From JBAYIE01 sp965279165 (lineage in GTDB: Bacteria; Bacteroidota; Bacteroidia; UKL13-3): a stretch of 64,000 nucleotides of DNA. The notes under the pieces are model-generated. The model was not told where the DNA came from. It was given only the letters and a program-made list of their open reading frames with translations, and searched no databases. The stretch lies in the NCBI GenBank assembly GCA_965279165.1, contig OZ257140.1, positions 434,001 through 498,000 on the forward strand, given 5' to 3'. A program made the position numbers and the translations under genes. Positions 27,201 to 33,989 of the stretch are shown one piece after another (the first letter of the stretch is position 1; every line of letters begins with the position of its first letter).

Positions 27201-28086
27201 AAATACAAAAACTTGTACCGGTTATTTCCCGGATACCATAACCCATCTACCAACCCGAAGGGTATATGTTTTGCCTAGCCCTGCTTTGGATATTGTGATG
27301 AACGACAGTATTTGTCCGGGACAGGAAATTTTATTTAAAGTAAACAGCGATACCTTATACAAAACTTTTGCATGGGATTTTGGAGATGGTAACACCGGAA
27401 ATATTGCTCGTCCGGATACCAGCATAGCACATACGTATACAACATCCGGAATTTATAAAGTGATTGTGGTACCATCCACTTCCGCATCCATTCAATGTAT
27501 CGATACGGCAGATAAATCAGTGCATGTTCAAAGTGTACAAGCTGATTTTGATATGGATGCCAAGAAGTCGCCTATGTATTCCTTTATCAATAAATCTTCG
27601 GCAAATGCAGTGCGATGGGTATGGGATTTCGGACAACCTTCAACCGGTGCCGACAACCAATCAACTGCCAAAAATCCGCAGCATAATTTCGGTGCCGAAT
27701 TGGGTGATTTTATCATTTGCCTATCCGCATTTACCAGCGAAGATTGCTGGGATTCGGCTTGCAAAATGATTACCCGAGATACTGCTTATATTACCATTCC
27801 AAATGTATTTACACCCGATAACAACGATGGTTTTAATGATGCATTTGATATTTCCATCGAAGGATATACCGAATACAATTTGGTTATATACAACCGCTGG
27901 GGTGGTAAAGTTTTCTCGTCTAAAAAGGATGGTGTTGGTAATGATGGCAACAATTGGAATGGTAAGGAAGACAATGAAGGCGTAACTTGTCCTGGTGGGG
28001 TTTATTACTTTATATTTAAATACAAGCTAATTACCGAAACCGATGCCAAAACGGTAACCGGAACCATTACTTTATTAAGGGAATAA
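24214..28086 (+). CDS. Giant PKD-repeat T9SS type B cargo protein
   Basis: 1290-aa secreted protein. The signal peptide ends GFSQS, followed by about nine PKD-like domains, seen by their WxFGDG-type cores (YKFDFGDT, WVFGDGQ, WFWDFSDA, VFWDFDI, YWEFDDNK, WVWEFGDP, FAWDFGDGNTG, WVWDFGQP). It is unusually rich in cysteine, often in paired positions. The C-terminus is the gliding-motility-associated (CHU_C) domain: NVFTPDNNDGFND, IYNRWGGKVF, WNGKEDNEG, GGVYYFIFKY, the type B T9SS signal. ATG at 24214 was chosen over the earlier 24139 start because it begins the signal peptide. A surface adhesin or matrix protein is likely; its ligand is unknown. Confidence 0.9.
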   Translation: MQYILKRLLLPIILCFNLQGFSQSCTLSTDANVICANSALTFTATNTPSGNVVSYKFDFGDTKTDSTNSNQTAHPYNTPGTYPTKVTVYLVGGTTCTAIGPTIKVNPLPNCDFVITSPDTVCYRNNQICILDLSTPGAASAAITKRYFQYSDGGSVDETAPFSPTICYHATFPLGFLYSLKMEITDANGCVSYLEKKDSIYLAPATIPPSFRFIDSMRCSNTLATFTNTSLRPQSDYRSFQWVFGDGQFNTTTWTNLKHIYTPPGSVPNLYTIDRFGCKDTAVKNPGDTIRFIVVDPNLNLTTATTQCYKNNVTRFVNYSQNYKSKIYSIFDNNTNQKIYTFNRDSFIVFTSCGVYRLNLKVTFQDTSCNVNRDTLIYINGPKAIIRNDTIRPINATQCEAHDTVRIISPNPYLSCHSGNTGMKWFWDFSDAFAPPCTTDTKHNVNVGLNCRYSLDSIEIKHFYSKDGCYGARLTMTDTISGCTSSDSVTFALKQPDAGWDSSSVPIRRGLFNNQPQRYICPNTSVEFYFSELLPECGYERIWLNFDSACGANNWQLMDTVNPQPSTGHVYTDVCDSLTGWITVGVIVKNGLDKNGNECYDTAWYHHMLHLDQLKADFGFTVRPRIGCGPYTVDFKLLDTIQRGLEYVFWDFDIYSPSMVDDTVFQYMNGDSVIKRQTWAYSKPGYYTALVSLKSTHPESPSSHCFASFRQDIALGLAAEAGVFSETHCVNDTFRLYAFVRYQNSNKDYWRDTARANANKERLWWNIDDGKGYFYQGAEPVVSFKKPGNYRIRLIAQDSLGCKDTFSLFGQSFIPLNIIISELKAKIASTPLIYYCQPQIIQFKDSSYFADSFGVAIKPDPFLIDTTYWEFDDNKPSSYFKNPAHNFTANGIFNIKLVSVASAVGCRDTDVVQIQIKGPEPKFVIASDTQGCAPLTVQFTNTTPSPIQTWVWEFGDPASTTKTDGTGANMTFTYTIPGVYDIKLLGIDQVFNPSTGNTKTCTGYFPDTITHLPTRRVYVLPSPALDIVMNDSICPGQEILFKVNSDTLYKTFAWDFGDGNTGNIARPDTSIAHTYTTSGIYKVIVVPSTSASIQCIDTADKSVHVQSVQADFDMDAKKSPMYSFINKSSANAVRWVWDFGQPSTGADNQSTAKNPQHNFGAELGDFIICLSAFTSEDCWDSACKMITRDTAYITIPNVFTPDNNDGFNDAFDISIEGYTEYNLVIYNRWGGKVFSSKKDGVGNDGNNWNGKEDNEGVTCPGGVYYFIFKYKLITETDAKTVTGTITLLRE

Positions 28087-28206
28087 TTCCAATCCTAAAA
28101 CAGTAAACCTATCCAATTGTTATTATTATACAATTGCCTTCTTGAATTTTATATCAATCCGTTTACATTGCTTAAAATTTGATTACGGATTTATTTTCCC
28201 CGATGC

Positions 28207-29409
28207 ATGACAAAGAAAGAAAAGATTTTATTAATAACACTGGCGGCCATTAACTTCACCAATATCATGGATTTCATGATAATCATGCCTCTAGGTCCGC
28301 AATTAATGCGCATTTTCGATATCACGCCCCAACAATTCGGAATCATTGTTTCCTCTTATACTTTTAGTGCAGGAGTTTCGGGATTTATTTCAGCCTTTCT
28401 TATAGATCGGTTCGACAGGAAAAAATTTCTGCAAGTGCTATACATTGGCTTTTTGATTGGTACCCTGCTATGCGGTTTGGCACCCAATTATTTTTTATTG
28501 TTATCCGCACGGATATTAACCGGAATATTTGGTGGTGTGTTAGGTGCTGTTATCTTAGCAATAGTAGGCGATACCATACCGTTTGAACGGAGGGGGCAGG
28601 CAATGGGAATGATTATGGCCGCCTTTTCGGTGGCGTCGGTTTTTGGTGTGCCATTTGGTTTATTCATTGCAACCCAATTTGATTGGCATGCGCCTTTTAT
28701 TTTCCTCGCTTTGATTGCATTACCCATCAGCTATTTTATTTGGAAATTTGTTCCGGAAATGGAAACCCATATTCGAAAAGATAGCAACCGAAATGTTTTG
28801 CAAGTGTTAAAGAATGTTACTTCGGATCCCAACCAGCGAAAATCCATTACCCTGATGATGGTATTGATGTTGGGGCACTTTTCTATCATACCTTTTCTTA
28901 GTCCGTTTATGGTTGCCAATGTTGGATTTACCGAGGCACAATTAATGTATATTTATTTATTTGGTGGCGCTCTCACTATTTTTACTTCCCCTCGCATTGG
29001 TAAACTTGCCGATAAATACGGAAAGGTTAAAATTTTCACTTGGTTTGTGGCTTTATGTACGATTCCTGTATTGATACTTACCAATCTCGGACATACTCCT
29101 ATCTGGCTTGTATTAGTTGTATCCTCTGCATTTTTTGTACTTTCGGCCGGACGATTTATTCCTGCTCAGGCAATTATTACGTCAACTGTTAAACCGGAAT
29201 TTCGGGGAAGTTTTATGAGTATTTCTTCTTCTATGCAACAATTAACCGCAGGGGTTGCATCCTATTTAGCAGGTGTAATGATTGTAAAAGACTCCAAAAC
29301 CGGTGAACTACTCAACTATAATATAGTTGGATTACTTTCTGTTATTGCCGCTTTATTTACTATTTATCTTATCCGACGTATTCGCAGTTCTGAAGGCGAT
29401 AAGTTTTAA
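28207..29409 (+). CDS. MFS transporter (DHA1-like)
   Basis: 400-aa, 12-helix major facilitator. The first helix NIMDFMIIMPLGPQLM, the loop 2-3 signature (LIDRFDRKKF), RILTGIFGGVLGAVILA in helix 4 and a second-half GKLADKYGKVKIF are typical. Resembles the AraJ/YdhP-like drug-H+ antiporter group; substrate unknown. Divided from the preceding PKD gene by ~120 bp; ends next to a convergent DUF3467 gene. Confidence 0.88.
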   Translation: MTKKEKILLITLAAINFTNIMDFMIIMPLGPQLMRIFDITPQQFGIIVSSYTFSAGVSGFISAFLIDRFDRKKFLQVLYIGFLIGTLLCGLAPNYFLLLSARILTGIFGGVLGAVILAIVGDTIPFERRGQAMGMIMAAFSVASVFGVPFGLFIATQFDWHAPFIFLALIALPISYFIWKFVPEMETHIRKDSNRNVLQVLKNVTSDPNQRKSITLMMVLMLGHFSIIPFLSPFMVANVGFTEAQLMYIYLFGGALTIFTSPRIGKLADKYGKVKIFTWFVALCTIPVLILTNLGHTPIWLVLVVSSAFFVLSAGRFIPAQAIITSTVKPEFRGSFMSISSSMQQLTAGVASYLAGVMIVKDSKTGELLNYNIVGLLSVIAALFTIYLIRRIRSSEGDKF

Positions 29410-29412
29410 CCA

Positions 29413-29724
29413 TTAAGCCATTCCGGTCGGACCACCAAAATTCATTGGAATCGGTGGTGTTTCATTTACCTGAATAGTACCATTCAATTCTTCGTATTTG
29501 CGGATATTGTCGCCCAATGCAAGCGCTAGTCTTTTGGCATGTTCGGGTGTAAGAACAATTCTGGATTTCACCTTTGCCTTCGGAACCCCCGGCATCAGGC
29601 GTATAAAATCAATAACAAATTCCGAATTAGAATGGGTAATAATGGCAAGATTCGAATAAGTACCCTCTGCTACTTCTTCACTTAATTCTATATTAATTTG
29701 ATTTTGGTTATTCTGGTTTTCCAT
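29413..29724 (-). CDS. DUF3467 family protein
   Basis: 103 aa. Recognised by EGTYSNLAIITHSNSEFVIDFIRLMPG and KSRIVLTPEHAKRLALALGDNI, which are near-diagnostic of DUF3467, a conserved small cytoplasmic protein of unknown function. Convergent with the MFS gene, 3 nt apart. Confidence 0.88.
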   Translation of the reverse strand: MENQNNQNQINIELSEEVAEGTYSNLAIITHSNSEFVIDFIRLMPGVPKAKVKSRIVLTPEHAKRLALALGDNIRKYEELNGTIQVNETPPIPMNFGGPTGMA

Positions 29725-29959
29725 GGGGTAAAATTACAAGATAATATGGATATTTTTAGTACAGTGTGGATAGTTCATCGTATCTTTTTTATTACCATAA
29801 TAAGCCCATCAAAATTAATACCCATATCTTCTCCATTATATTACTTAATGGTAAATTATCGTTATCAGCATAGCAACCTGCTACTAAATCTAAAATACCT
29901 GTTTTGGTCTTATCCTAAAATGCAGCTGAACAATTAACTTGCTACTTATAAACCGGCTC

Positions 29960-30745
29960 ATGAGAAACTTAATATATTTCTTTGTTTTAATTTCCGTTGT
30001 AACCATAAACTCCTGCAAAAAAGATTGTGATGGATGTGCTTCCGTTAACGCTAACAAGGACTCGATTAATCTTGGCAAAGGTTTGGTGGTATATATTCCT
30101 TTCAACACATCTATCTTGGATACCATCTCGAAAAAAATCGGAATAAACTATCATTCCATTCCTGACGAAGACCATAAAACAGATGTGAACCAAGGACTCG
30201 GAGCAGCCTCCCGGTATTTCTCAGCAAGTCAATCCAGCCATATCGATTTTGGTGATTTGGATAGTGCATCCTTTACCAATAATATCTTTTCCATTTCCTG
30301 TTGGGTTCGAATAAGCGATACTTCTTCTAAAATGGCAATTATAAGTAAACGGGAGGTGAACGGTCCTTTTGAATATAGTTTGGATAACCATTTTAGTCTT
30401 TCCCTACTAAAATTCGATAATTGGATTGCAGATGCTTCGGGGCCTGTTTATGGCATTGATCCTTTAAATGCCTCTACCCCATTTCTTCCGGATGGCAAAT
30501 GGCATTTTGTTGCTTTTATAGCCGACGGCGAAAAAATGAGCAGCTATTTTGATGGCAAACTGCAAACCACTACCGATCTAAAAAAGAATACCGGTTCTTT
30601 TATAAACTCTGCAGCACGTTTAATCATTGGCAATGGTGGTGGTTTCGGAAGAAATTATTATTTCACCGGTTCGGTGGATGATATCCGCATGTATAACAGG
30701 GTTCTGAATCTAACCGAGTTGAACCAATTATTTGTGAATTATTAA
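29960..30745 (+). CDS. LamG-domain lipoprotein
   Basis: 261 aa with a lipoprotein signal (lipobox INSC, Cys near residue 20, then KKDCDG) and one LamG/concanavalin-like domain: GLVVYIPFN, FSISCWVRISD, HFVAFIADGEKMSSYFDGKL, ARLIIGNGGG and the closing GSVDDIRMYNRVLNLTELN. Probably an outer-membrane surface carbohydrate- or protein-binding protein. ATG at 29960 chosen over the upstream TTG at 29939. No linked transporter genes. Confidence 0.82.
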   Translation: MRNLIYFFVLISVVTINSCKKDCDGCASVNANKDSINLGKGLVVYIPFNTSILDTISKKIGINYHSIPDEDHKTDVNQGLGAASRYFSASQSSHIDFGDLDSASFTNNIFSISCWVRISDTSSKMAIISKREVNGPFEYSLDNHFSLSLLKFDNWIADASGPVYGIDPLNASTPFLPDGKWHFVAFIADGEKMSSYFDGKLQTTTDLKKNTGSFINSAARLIIGNGGGFGRNYYFTGSVDDIRMYNRVLNLTELNQLFVNY

Positions 30746-30953
30746 TTCAGGAAAATCGGAATGCAACTTTATGATGCTGCCTATTGTAATGCTTACTTGA
30801 CTTTTATTTTTCTATGGCGGCCGGTCAGCCGACCGACCAACTGAACGCAGGTTATATTTGCTTTAGGTAATTCTAAAAACAAGGTGCTTATTTTTTTGTT
30901 ATCTTCGGTATACAAAATCATTTGATGCATGGTTGGTTTAATATCTCCGAAAT

Positions 30954-32099
30954 ATGAATGAACAAATTCCAAGACGCAATTTTTTAACCAGGTTAAGCCT
31001 TGCAATTACCTCAGCATTTGTGTTGCCTGTTGCAGCTGTAGCCAATTCGGTAAAAGACAATTACCAAAACCTTAAAAAATCTATGAATCCGATAAAAAGC
31101 ACCAAGGCCTTGGGTTTCCAATGGGAAACGTTAGATCCTTTTTTATTTTGTGTACACCATGAAGACAAATTCCCAAAAGGAAATGCTGAAATGGGTCCTC
31201 CTATCACTGCATTGGACGGAAGAAGAATTGGAGATGATTTTATTATCAAAGATGGATTTAGGATGTACCATGGCGAAAAAGTGCCCGGATTTCCCGGTCA
31301 CCCGCACCGTGGTTTTGAAACGATAACCGTTGTGAGAGAAGGATTTGTAGACCATGCTGATTCGATGGGAGCTTCGGGAAGATATGGCAATGGAGATGTA
31401 CAATGGATGACTGCAGGTAAAGGTGTTCAACATTCAGAAATGTTTCCATTGTTGAGTCAGGTAAAGGAAAATCCTATGGAATTATTTCAAATCTGGCTTA
31501 ACCTTCCCCGCCGGAATAAAATGGTAGACCCTCATTTTAAAATGCTATGGAAAGAATCCATACCAAGGTATGTACATAAAGATAAAGCAAATAATAAAAC
31601 ACGAGTAGAAGTAATTGCAGGTGTTCTCGATAAAATTAAAGCACCAACTCCCCCGCCCGATTCGTGGGCCTCGGATCCTAATAACGAAGTATGCATCTGG
31701 AATATAAAAATGGAAGCCGGAGCCAAATGGCAATTACCAAAAGCATCACAAGGAATAAACCGAACTTTATTTTTTTACGAAGGTGAAAATTTACAATTGG
31801 CTGATACCATCATTCCGAAATACAGTGCCATTGAATTGGTTCCTGATATGGAAGTAATGTTACAAGCCGGTAATTTAAAAACAAGTTTATTATTACTTCA
31901 AGGAAAACCGATTGGAGAACCTGTAATTCAATACGGACCATTTGTAATGAACACCAAAGAAGAAATTAACCAAGCATTTGAAGACTATCACAAAACCCAA
32001 TTTGGCGGTTGGCCTTGGCCAAAATACGACCAGGTGCATGCAAGAGAAAAGAGTCGTTTTGCGAAACATGCAGATGGGAAGATGGAAGTGAAGGGATGA
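30954..32099 (+). CDS. Pirin family protein with a twin-arginine-like leader
   Basis: 381-aa bicupin. The pirin metal set is intact: H116 and H118 in GHPHRGFET, H160 and E162 in GVQHSEM, with VDHADSMGASGRYGNGDVQWMTAGKG between. Bacterial pirins can act as quercetinases or regulators. The N-terminus PRRNFLTRLSLAI followed by a hydrophobic stretch to AAVAN looks like a Tat leader, so the protein may be exported folded and metallated, unlike the usual cytosolic pirin. The C-terminus KMEVKG and stop run into an octamer array. Confidence 0.85.
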   Translation: MNEQIPRRNFLTRLSLAITSAFVLPVAAVANSVKDNYQNLKKSMNPIKSTKALGFQWETLDPFLFCVHHEDKFPKGNAEMGPPITALDGRRIGDDFIIKDGFRMYHGEKVPGFPGHPHRGFETITVVREGFVDHADSMGASGRYGNGDVQWMTAGKGVQHSEMFPLLSQVKENPMELFQIWLNLPRRNKMVDPHFKMLWKESIPRYVHKDKANNKTRVEVIAGVLDKIKAPTPPPDSWASDPNNEVCIWNIKMEAGAKWQLPKASQGINRTLFFYEGENLQLADTIIPKYSAIELVPDMEVMLQAGNLKTSLLLLQGKPIGEPVIQYGPFVMNTKEEINQAFEDYHKTQFGGWPWPKYDQVHAREKSRFAKHADGKMEVKG

Positions 32100-32199
32100 G
32101 GAAATGATTGGATGATTGAATGATTGAATGATTGAATGATTGAATGATTGAATGATTGAATGATTGAATGATTGAATGATTGAATGATTGAATGATTGC
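32093..32199. repeat. Octamer array (TGATTGAA)n at the pirin stop codon
   Basis: About 11 near-perfect copies of TGATTGAA starting just after the stop TGA of the pirin gene. The plus strand has TGA in all frames. The minus strand is open and gives an artefactual frame of FNHSIIQS repeats. Confidence 0.95.
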
Positions 32200-32265
32200 C
32201 GCGTCGCAAGTAGTGTCGATCGTTTACAATCGACCGAATAAATGAGTTATTGAGTAAATGGGTAA

Positions 32266-32371
32266 ATGTTGATGAGCTTTAAGGCGAATCAATCCCGCTC
32301 GATAAAAACAAGGAGGAACGACGTAGTTTTTACATGCGGGAATTGAATGATTGAATGTGGTCGCGTCGCGA
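32266..32371 (+). repeat. 105-bp hairpin repeat, copy 2
   Basis: Same element as at 12251: ATGTTGATGAG, small hairpin, CCCGC (32294) to GCGGG (32336-32340) stem-loop with the AAGGAGGAACGACGTA loop, then octamers and GTCGCGTCGCGA. Confidence 0.9.
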
Positions 32372-32410
32372 GAAATGTCGACTGAAAAAAGATAGATTTA
32401 TCGTTATTTT

Positions 32411-32489
32411 AAACCCCGTAGGGGTGTCATTATTGTAGAAACAAGTTAAGCCGCGACCAAAACCCTGAAGGGGTGACATTATTGTGGAG
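32411..32489 (+). repeat. Paired 30-bp CCCC(N3)GGGG repeats
   Basis: Two 30-bp units at 32411-32440 and 32460-32489. Each has AAACCC(C/T)-G(T/A)A-GGGGTG followed by CATTATTGT(A/G)GA. A tiny hairpin is followed by a conserved tail. Lies between copies 2 and 3 of the 105-bp repeat. Confidence 0.8.
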
Positions 32490-32499
32490 AAATGAGTAT

Positions 32500-32603
32500 A
32501 TGTTGATGAGCCATAGCGAAGAAATCCCGCTCGATAAAAACAAGGAGGAACGACGTAGTTTTTACATGCGGGAATTGAATGATTGAATGTGGTCGCGTCG
32601 CGA
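32500..32603 (+). repeat. 105-bp hairpin repeat, copy 3
   Basis: Third copy, CCCGC at 32526-32530 and GCGGG at 32578-32582, 87 bp upstream of the promoter of the toxin-antitoxin pair. A run of TGCCTCC/TGCCTCT heptamers (about 32606-32665) follows. Confidence 0.9.
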
Positions 32604-32690
32604 ACCCCTTGCCTCCTGCCTCCTGCCTCTTGCCTCCTGCATCCTGCCTCTTGCCTCCTGCCTCCAGAATTATGCCTTTTGATAAAATAA

Positions 32691-32722
32691 TTTGCAATAC
32701 ATAACTATATTTCATACATTTG
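32691..32722 (+). promoter_or_regulatory. Promoter for the RHH/MazF toxin-antitoxin pair
   Basis: TTTG (32691-32694) and TACATTTG (32715-32722) with 20 bp between, a full match to the Bacteroidota consensus, 23 bp before the antitoxin ATG. The AT-rich spacer to the ATG is a plausible site for autorepression by the RHH protein. Confidence 0.65.
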
Positions 32723-32745
32723 ATTTATACTTATAATTTATATTT

Positions 32746-32991
32746 ATGGCAACCTATACCAGTAATCTGCCGGATGACCTTTTGCAAATGCTGCAAGAAA
32801 AAGCCCATGAATTGGATTTACCAAAGAATAAACTCATGGAGAATGCTTTGCGTATCTATCTCGATCAATTGAAAAAAGCAGAATACAAACTGTCCTATAA
32901 ACGGATGCAAAAAGATATTGATATCCTGGTTATGGCTGAAGAAGGTATGTTGGAATATTTTAATCACCTTGACAAAGATGAAACAAGGTGA
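32746..32991 (+). CDS. Ribbon-helix-helix antitoxin
   Basis: 81 aa. N-terminal ribbon-helix-helix: TYTSNLPDDLLQMLQEKAHELDLPKNKLMENALRIYLDQL, with an acidic C-terminal tail that would wrap the toxin. Expected to bind its own promoter and neutralise the MazF-like protein encoded next. The two genes overlap by 14 nt. The pair is enclosed by direct copies of the 105-bp repeat. Confidence 0.85.
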   Translation: MATYTSNLPDDLLQMLQEKAHELDLPKNKLMENALRIYLDQLKKAEYKLSYKRMQKDIDILVMAEEGMLEYFNHLDKDETR

Positions 32992-33310
32992 AATTTGGTA
33001 CGCCAGTCTTGATCCAACCAAGGGAAGCGAACAAGCCGGCTTTCGTCCGGTAGTTATCTTTAGCGGCAACTTAATAAACGAATTTGCTCCAGTTATCATT
33101 TGTTGTCCATTAACTACCAAAACAAAACACTACAAAGGGAATCCGATTCTTAAACCAAATAAATCGAACGGACTAAAGAAACAATCAGAGATAATGCTCA
33201 TACAAATTCGAAGTCTTGCAAAGGATCGTTTAAGAAAAAGAATAGGCTCAATTAAACCTGAAACAATTGTAGAAATGCGAGAAACAATGATGGATTTGTT
33301 GAGGTACTAG
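32978..33310 (+). CDS. MazF/PemK-type endoribonuclease toxin
   Basis: 110 aa from ATG 32978 (a longer frame reaches 32918, but MKQGEIWYASLDPTKGSEQ is the true family N-terminus). Typical MazF features: GEIWYASLDPTKGSEQAGFRPVVI, then ICCPLTTK and SEIMLIQIRSLAKDRLRKRIG, containing the S/T and R residues of the RNase site. Cuts mRNA at short sequence motifs; target not predictable. Translationally coupled to the antitoxin. Confidence 0.9.
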   Translation: MKQGEIWYASLDPTKGSEQAGFRPVVIFSGNLINEFAPVIICCPLTTKTKHYKGNPILKPNKSNGLKKQSEIMLIQIRSLAKDRLRKRIGSIKPETIVEMRETMMDLLRY

Positions 33311-33331
33311 GGAAAATGAGTGAATGAGTAA

Positions 33332-33437
33332 ATGTTGATGAGCCTTAAGGCGAATCAATCCCGCTCGATAAAAACAAGGAGGTACGACGTAGTTTTTACA
33401 TGCGGGAATTGAATGATTGAATGTGGTCCCGTCGCGA
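33332..33437 (+). repeat. 105-bp hairpin repeat, copy 4
   Basis: Fourth copy, starting 22 bp after the toxin stop codon. CCCGC (33360-33364) and GCGGG (33402-33406). The loop has GGAGGTACGACG, one base different from the other copies, and the ending reads CCCGTCGCGA. Confidence 0.9.
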
Positions 33438-33713
33438 GAAATGTCGATCGTCCACTTGTCGTATATGAATTATGAATTTTCATTAGAAATTTAATCTTCA
33501 TTGCATTCGAAATGCCGGTGTCTGAGCTTGTCGAAGACAGCCGGGTTGAGAGAAATGAGTAAATTAGTAAATGGGTAAATTAGTAAATATGGTCCCGTCG
33601 CGAGAAATGTCGATCGTCCACTTGTCGTATATGAACTATGAATTTTCATTAGAAATTTAATCTTCATTGCATTCGAAATGCCGGTGTCTGATTTCTATGA
33701 CGAAGACAGCCGG
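33425..33713. repeat. Tandem duplication of ~166 bp
   Basis: The segment 33425-33544 recurs at 33591-33713, offset 166 bp, running from GGTCCCGTCGCGAG to GACAGCCGG. The first unit ends with TCTGAGCTTGTCGAAGACAG, a form of the widespread CTTCGACAAGCTCAG palindrome; the second has the arms but a different centre (GATTTCTATGACGAAG). GTAAATTA/GTAAATGG octamers separate the units. Confidence 0.85.
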
Positions 33714-33965
33714 ATAGAAAGAAATGAGTAAATGGGTAAATGAGTAAATGGGTAAATAAGTAAATGGGTAAATAAGGCCGCGTCGCGATAGGTGTCGGTA
33801 GAAGTTTAACGGTGCGGAATTTAGCACACATGGTTATACATGCTGCACGTACTAAAACACACAGCACACAGCACTTAGCACTTCCTCCTCAACACTTCAA
33901 CACCTCAACACCTAAACACTTCAACACCTCAACACCTAAACACTTCAACACCTCAACACTTTTCC
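33714..33965. repeat. Octamer arrays upstream of mtaB
   Basis: GAGTAAAT/GGGTAAAT/AAGTAAAT octamers (33718-33777), then CACTTCAA/CACCTCAA/CACCTAAA octamers (33890-33965). No gene or clear RNA in the ~680-bp stretch after the toxin beyond these repeats and copy 4 of the hairpin repeat. Confidence 0.85.
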
Positions 33966-33975
33966 ACTTTTTCCC

Positions 33976-33983
33976 TATCTTTG
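33976..33983 (+). promoter_or_regulatory. -7 promoter element for mtaB
   Basis: TATCTTTG, a full TAnnTTTG match, only 6 bp before the ATG at 33990. If used, transcription would start at or within a few bases of the start codon, giving a leaderless or near-leaderless mRNA. Confidence 0.55.
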
Positions 33984-33989
33984 CCGCTC

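Noticed and set aside
28114..28136. Hairpin CAATTGT/ACAATTG after the PKD gene as a terminator
   Set aside because: The stem is AT-rich and weak, and no T-run follows; not enough to call a terminator.
30793..31005. Minus-strand 70-codon frame upstream of pirin
   Set aside because: Overlaps the pirin start, has no family features, and its GC-rich end is a short inverted repeat.
31988..32209. Minus-strand open frame with FNHSIIQS repeats
   Set aside because: It is produced by translating the (TGATTGAA)n octamer array, whose reverse strand has no stops. It has no start signal and no protein character.
12251..33437. Integron attC sites for the hairpin repeats
   Set aside because: No integrase gene, no cassette series and no attC core motifs; copies lie mainly in repeat islands.
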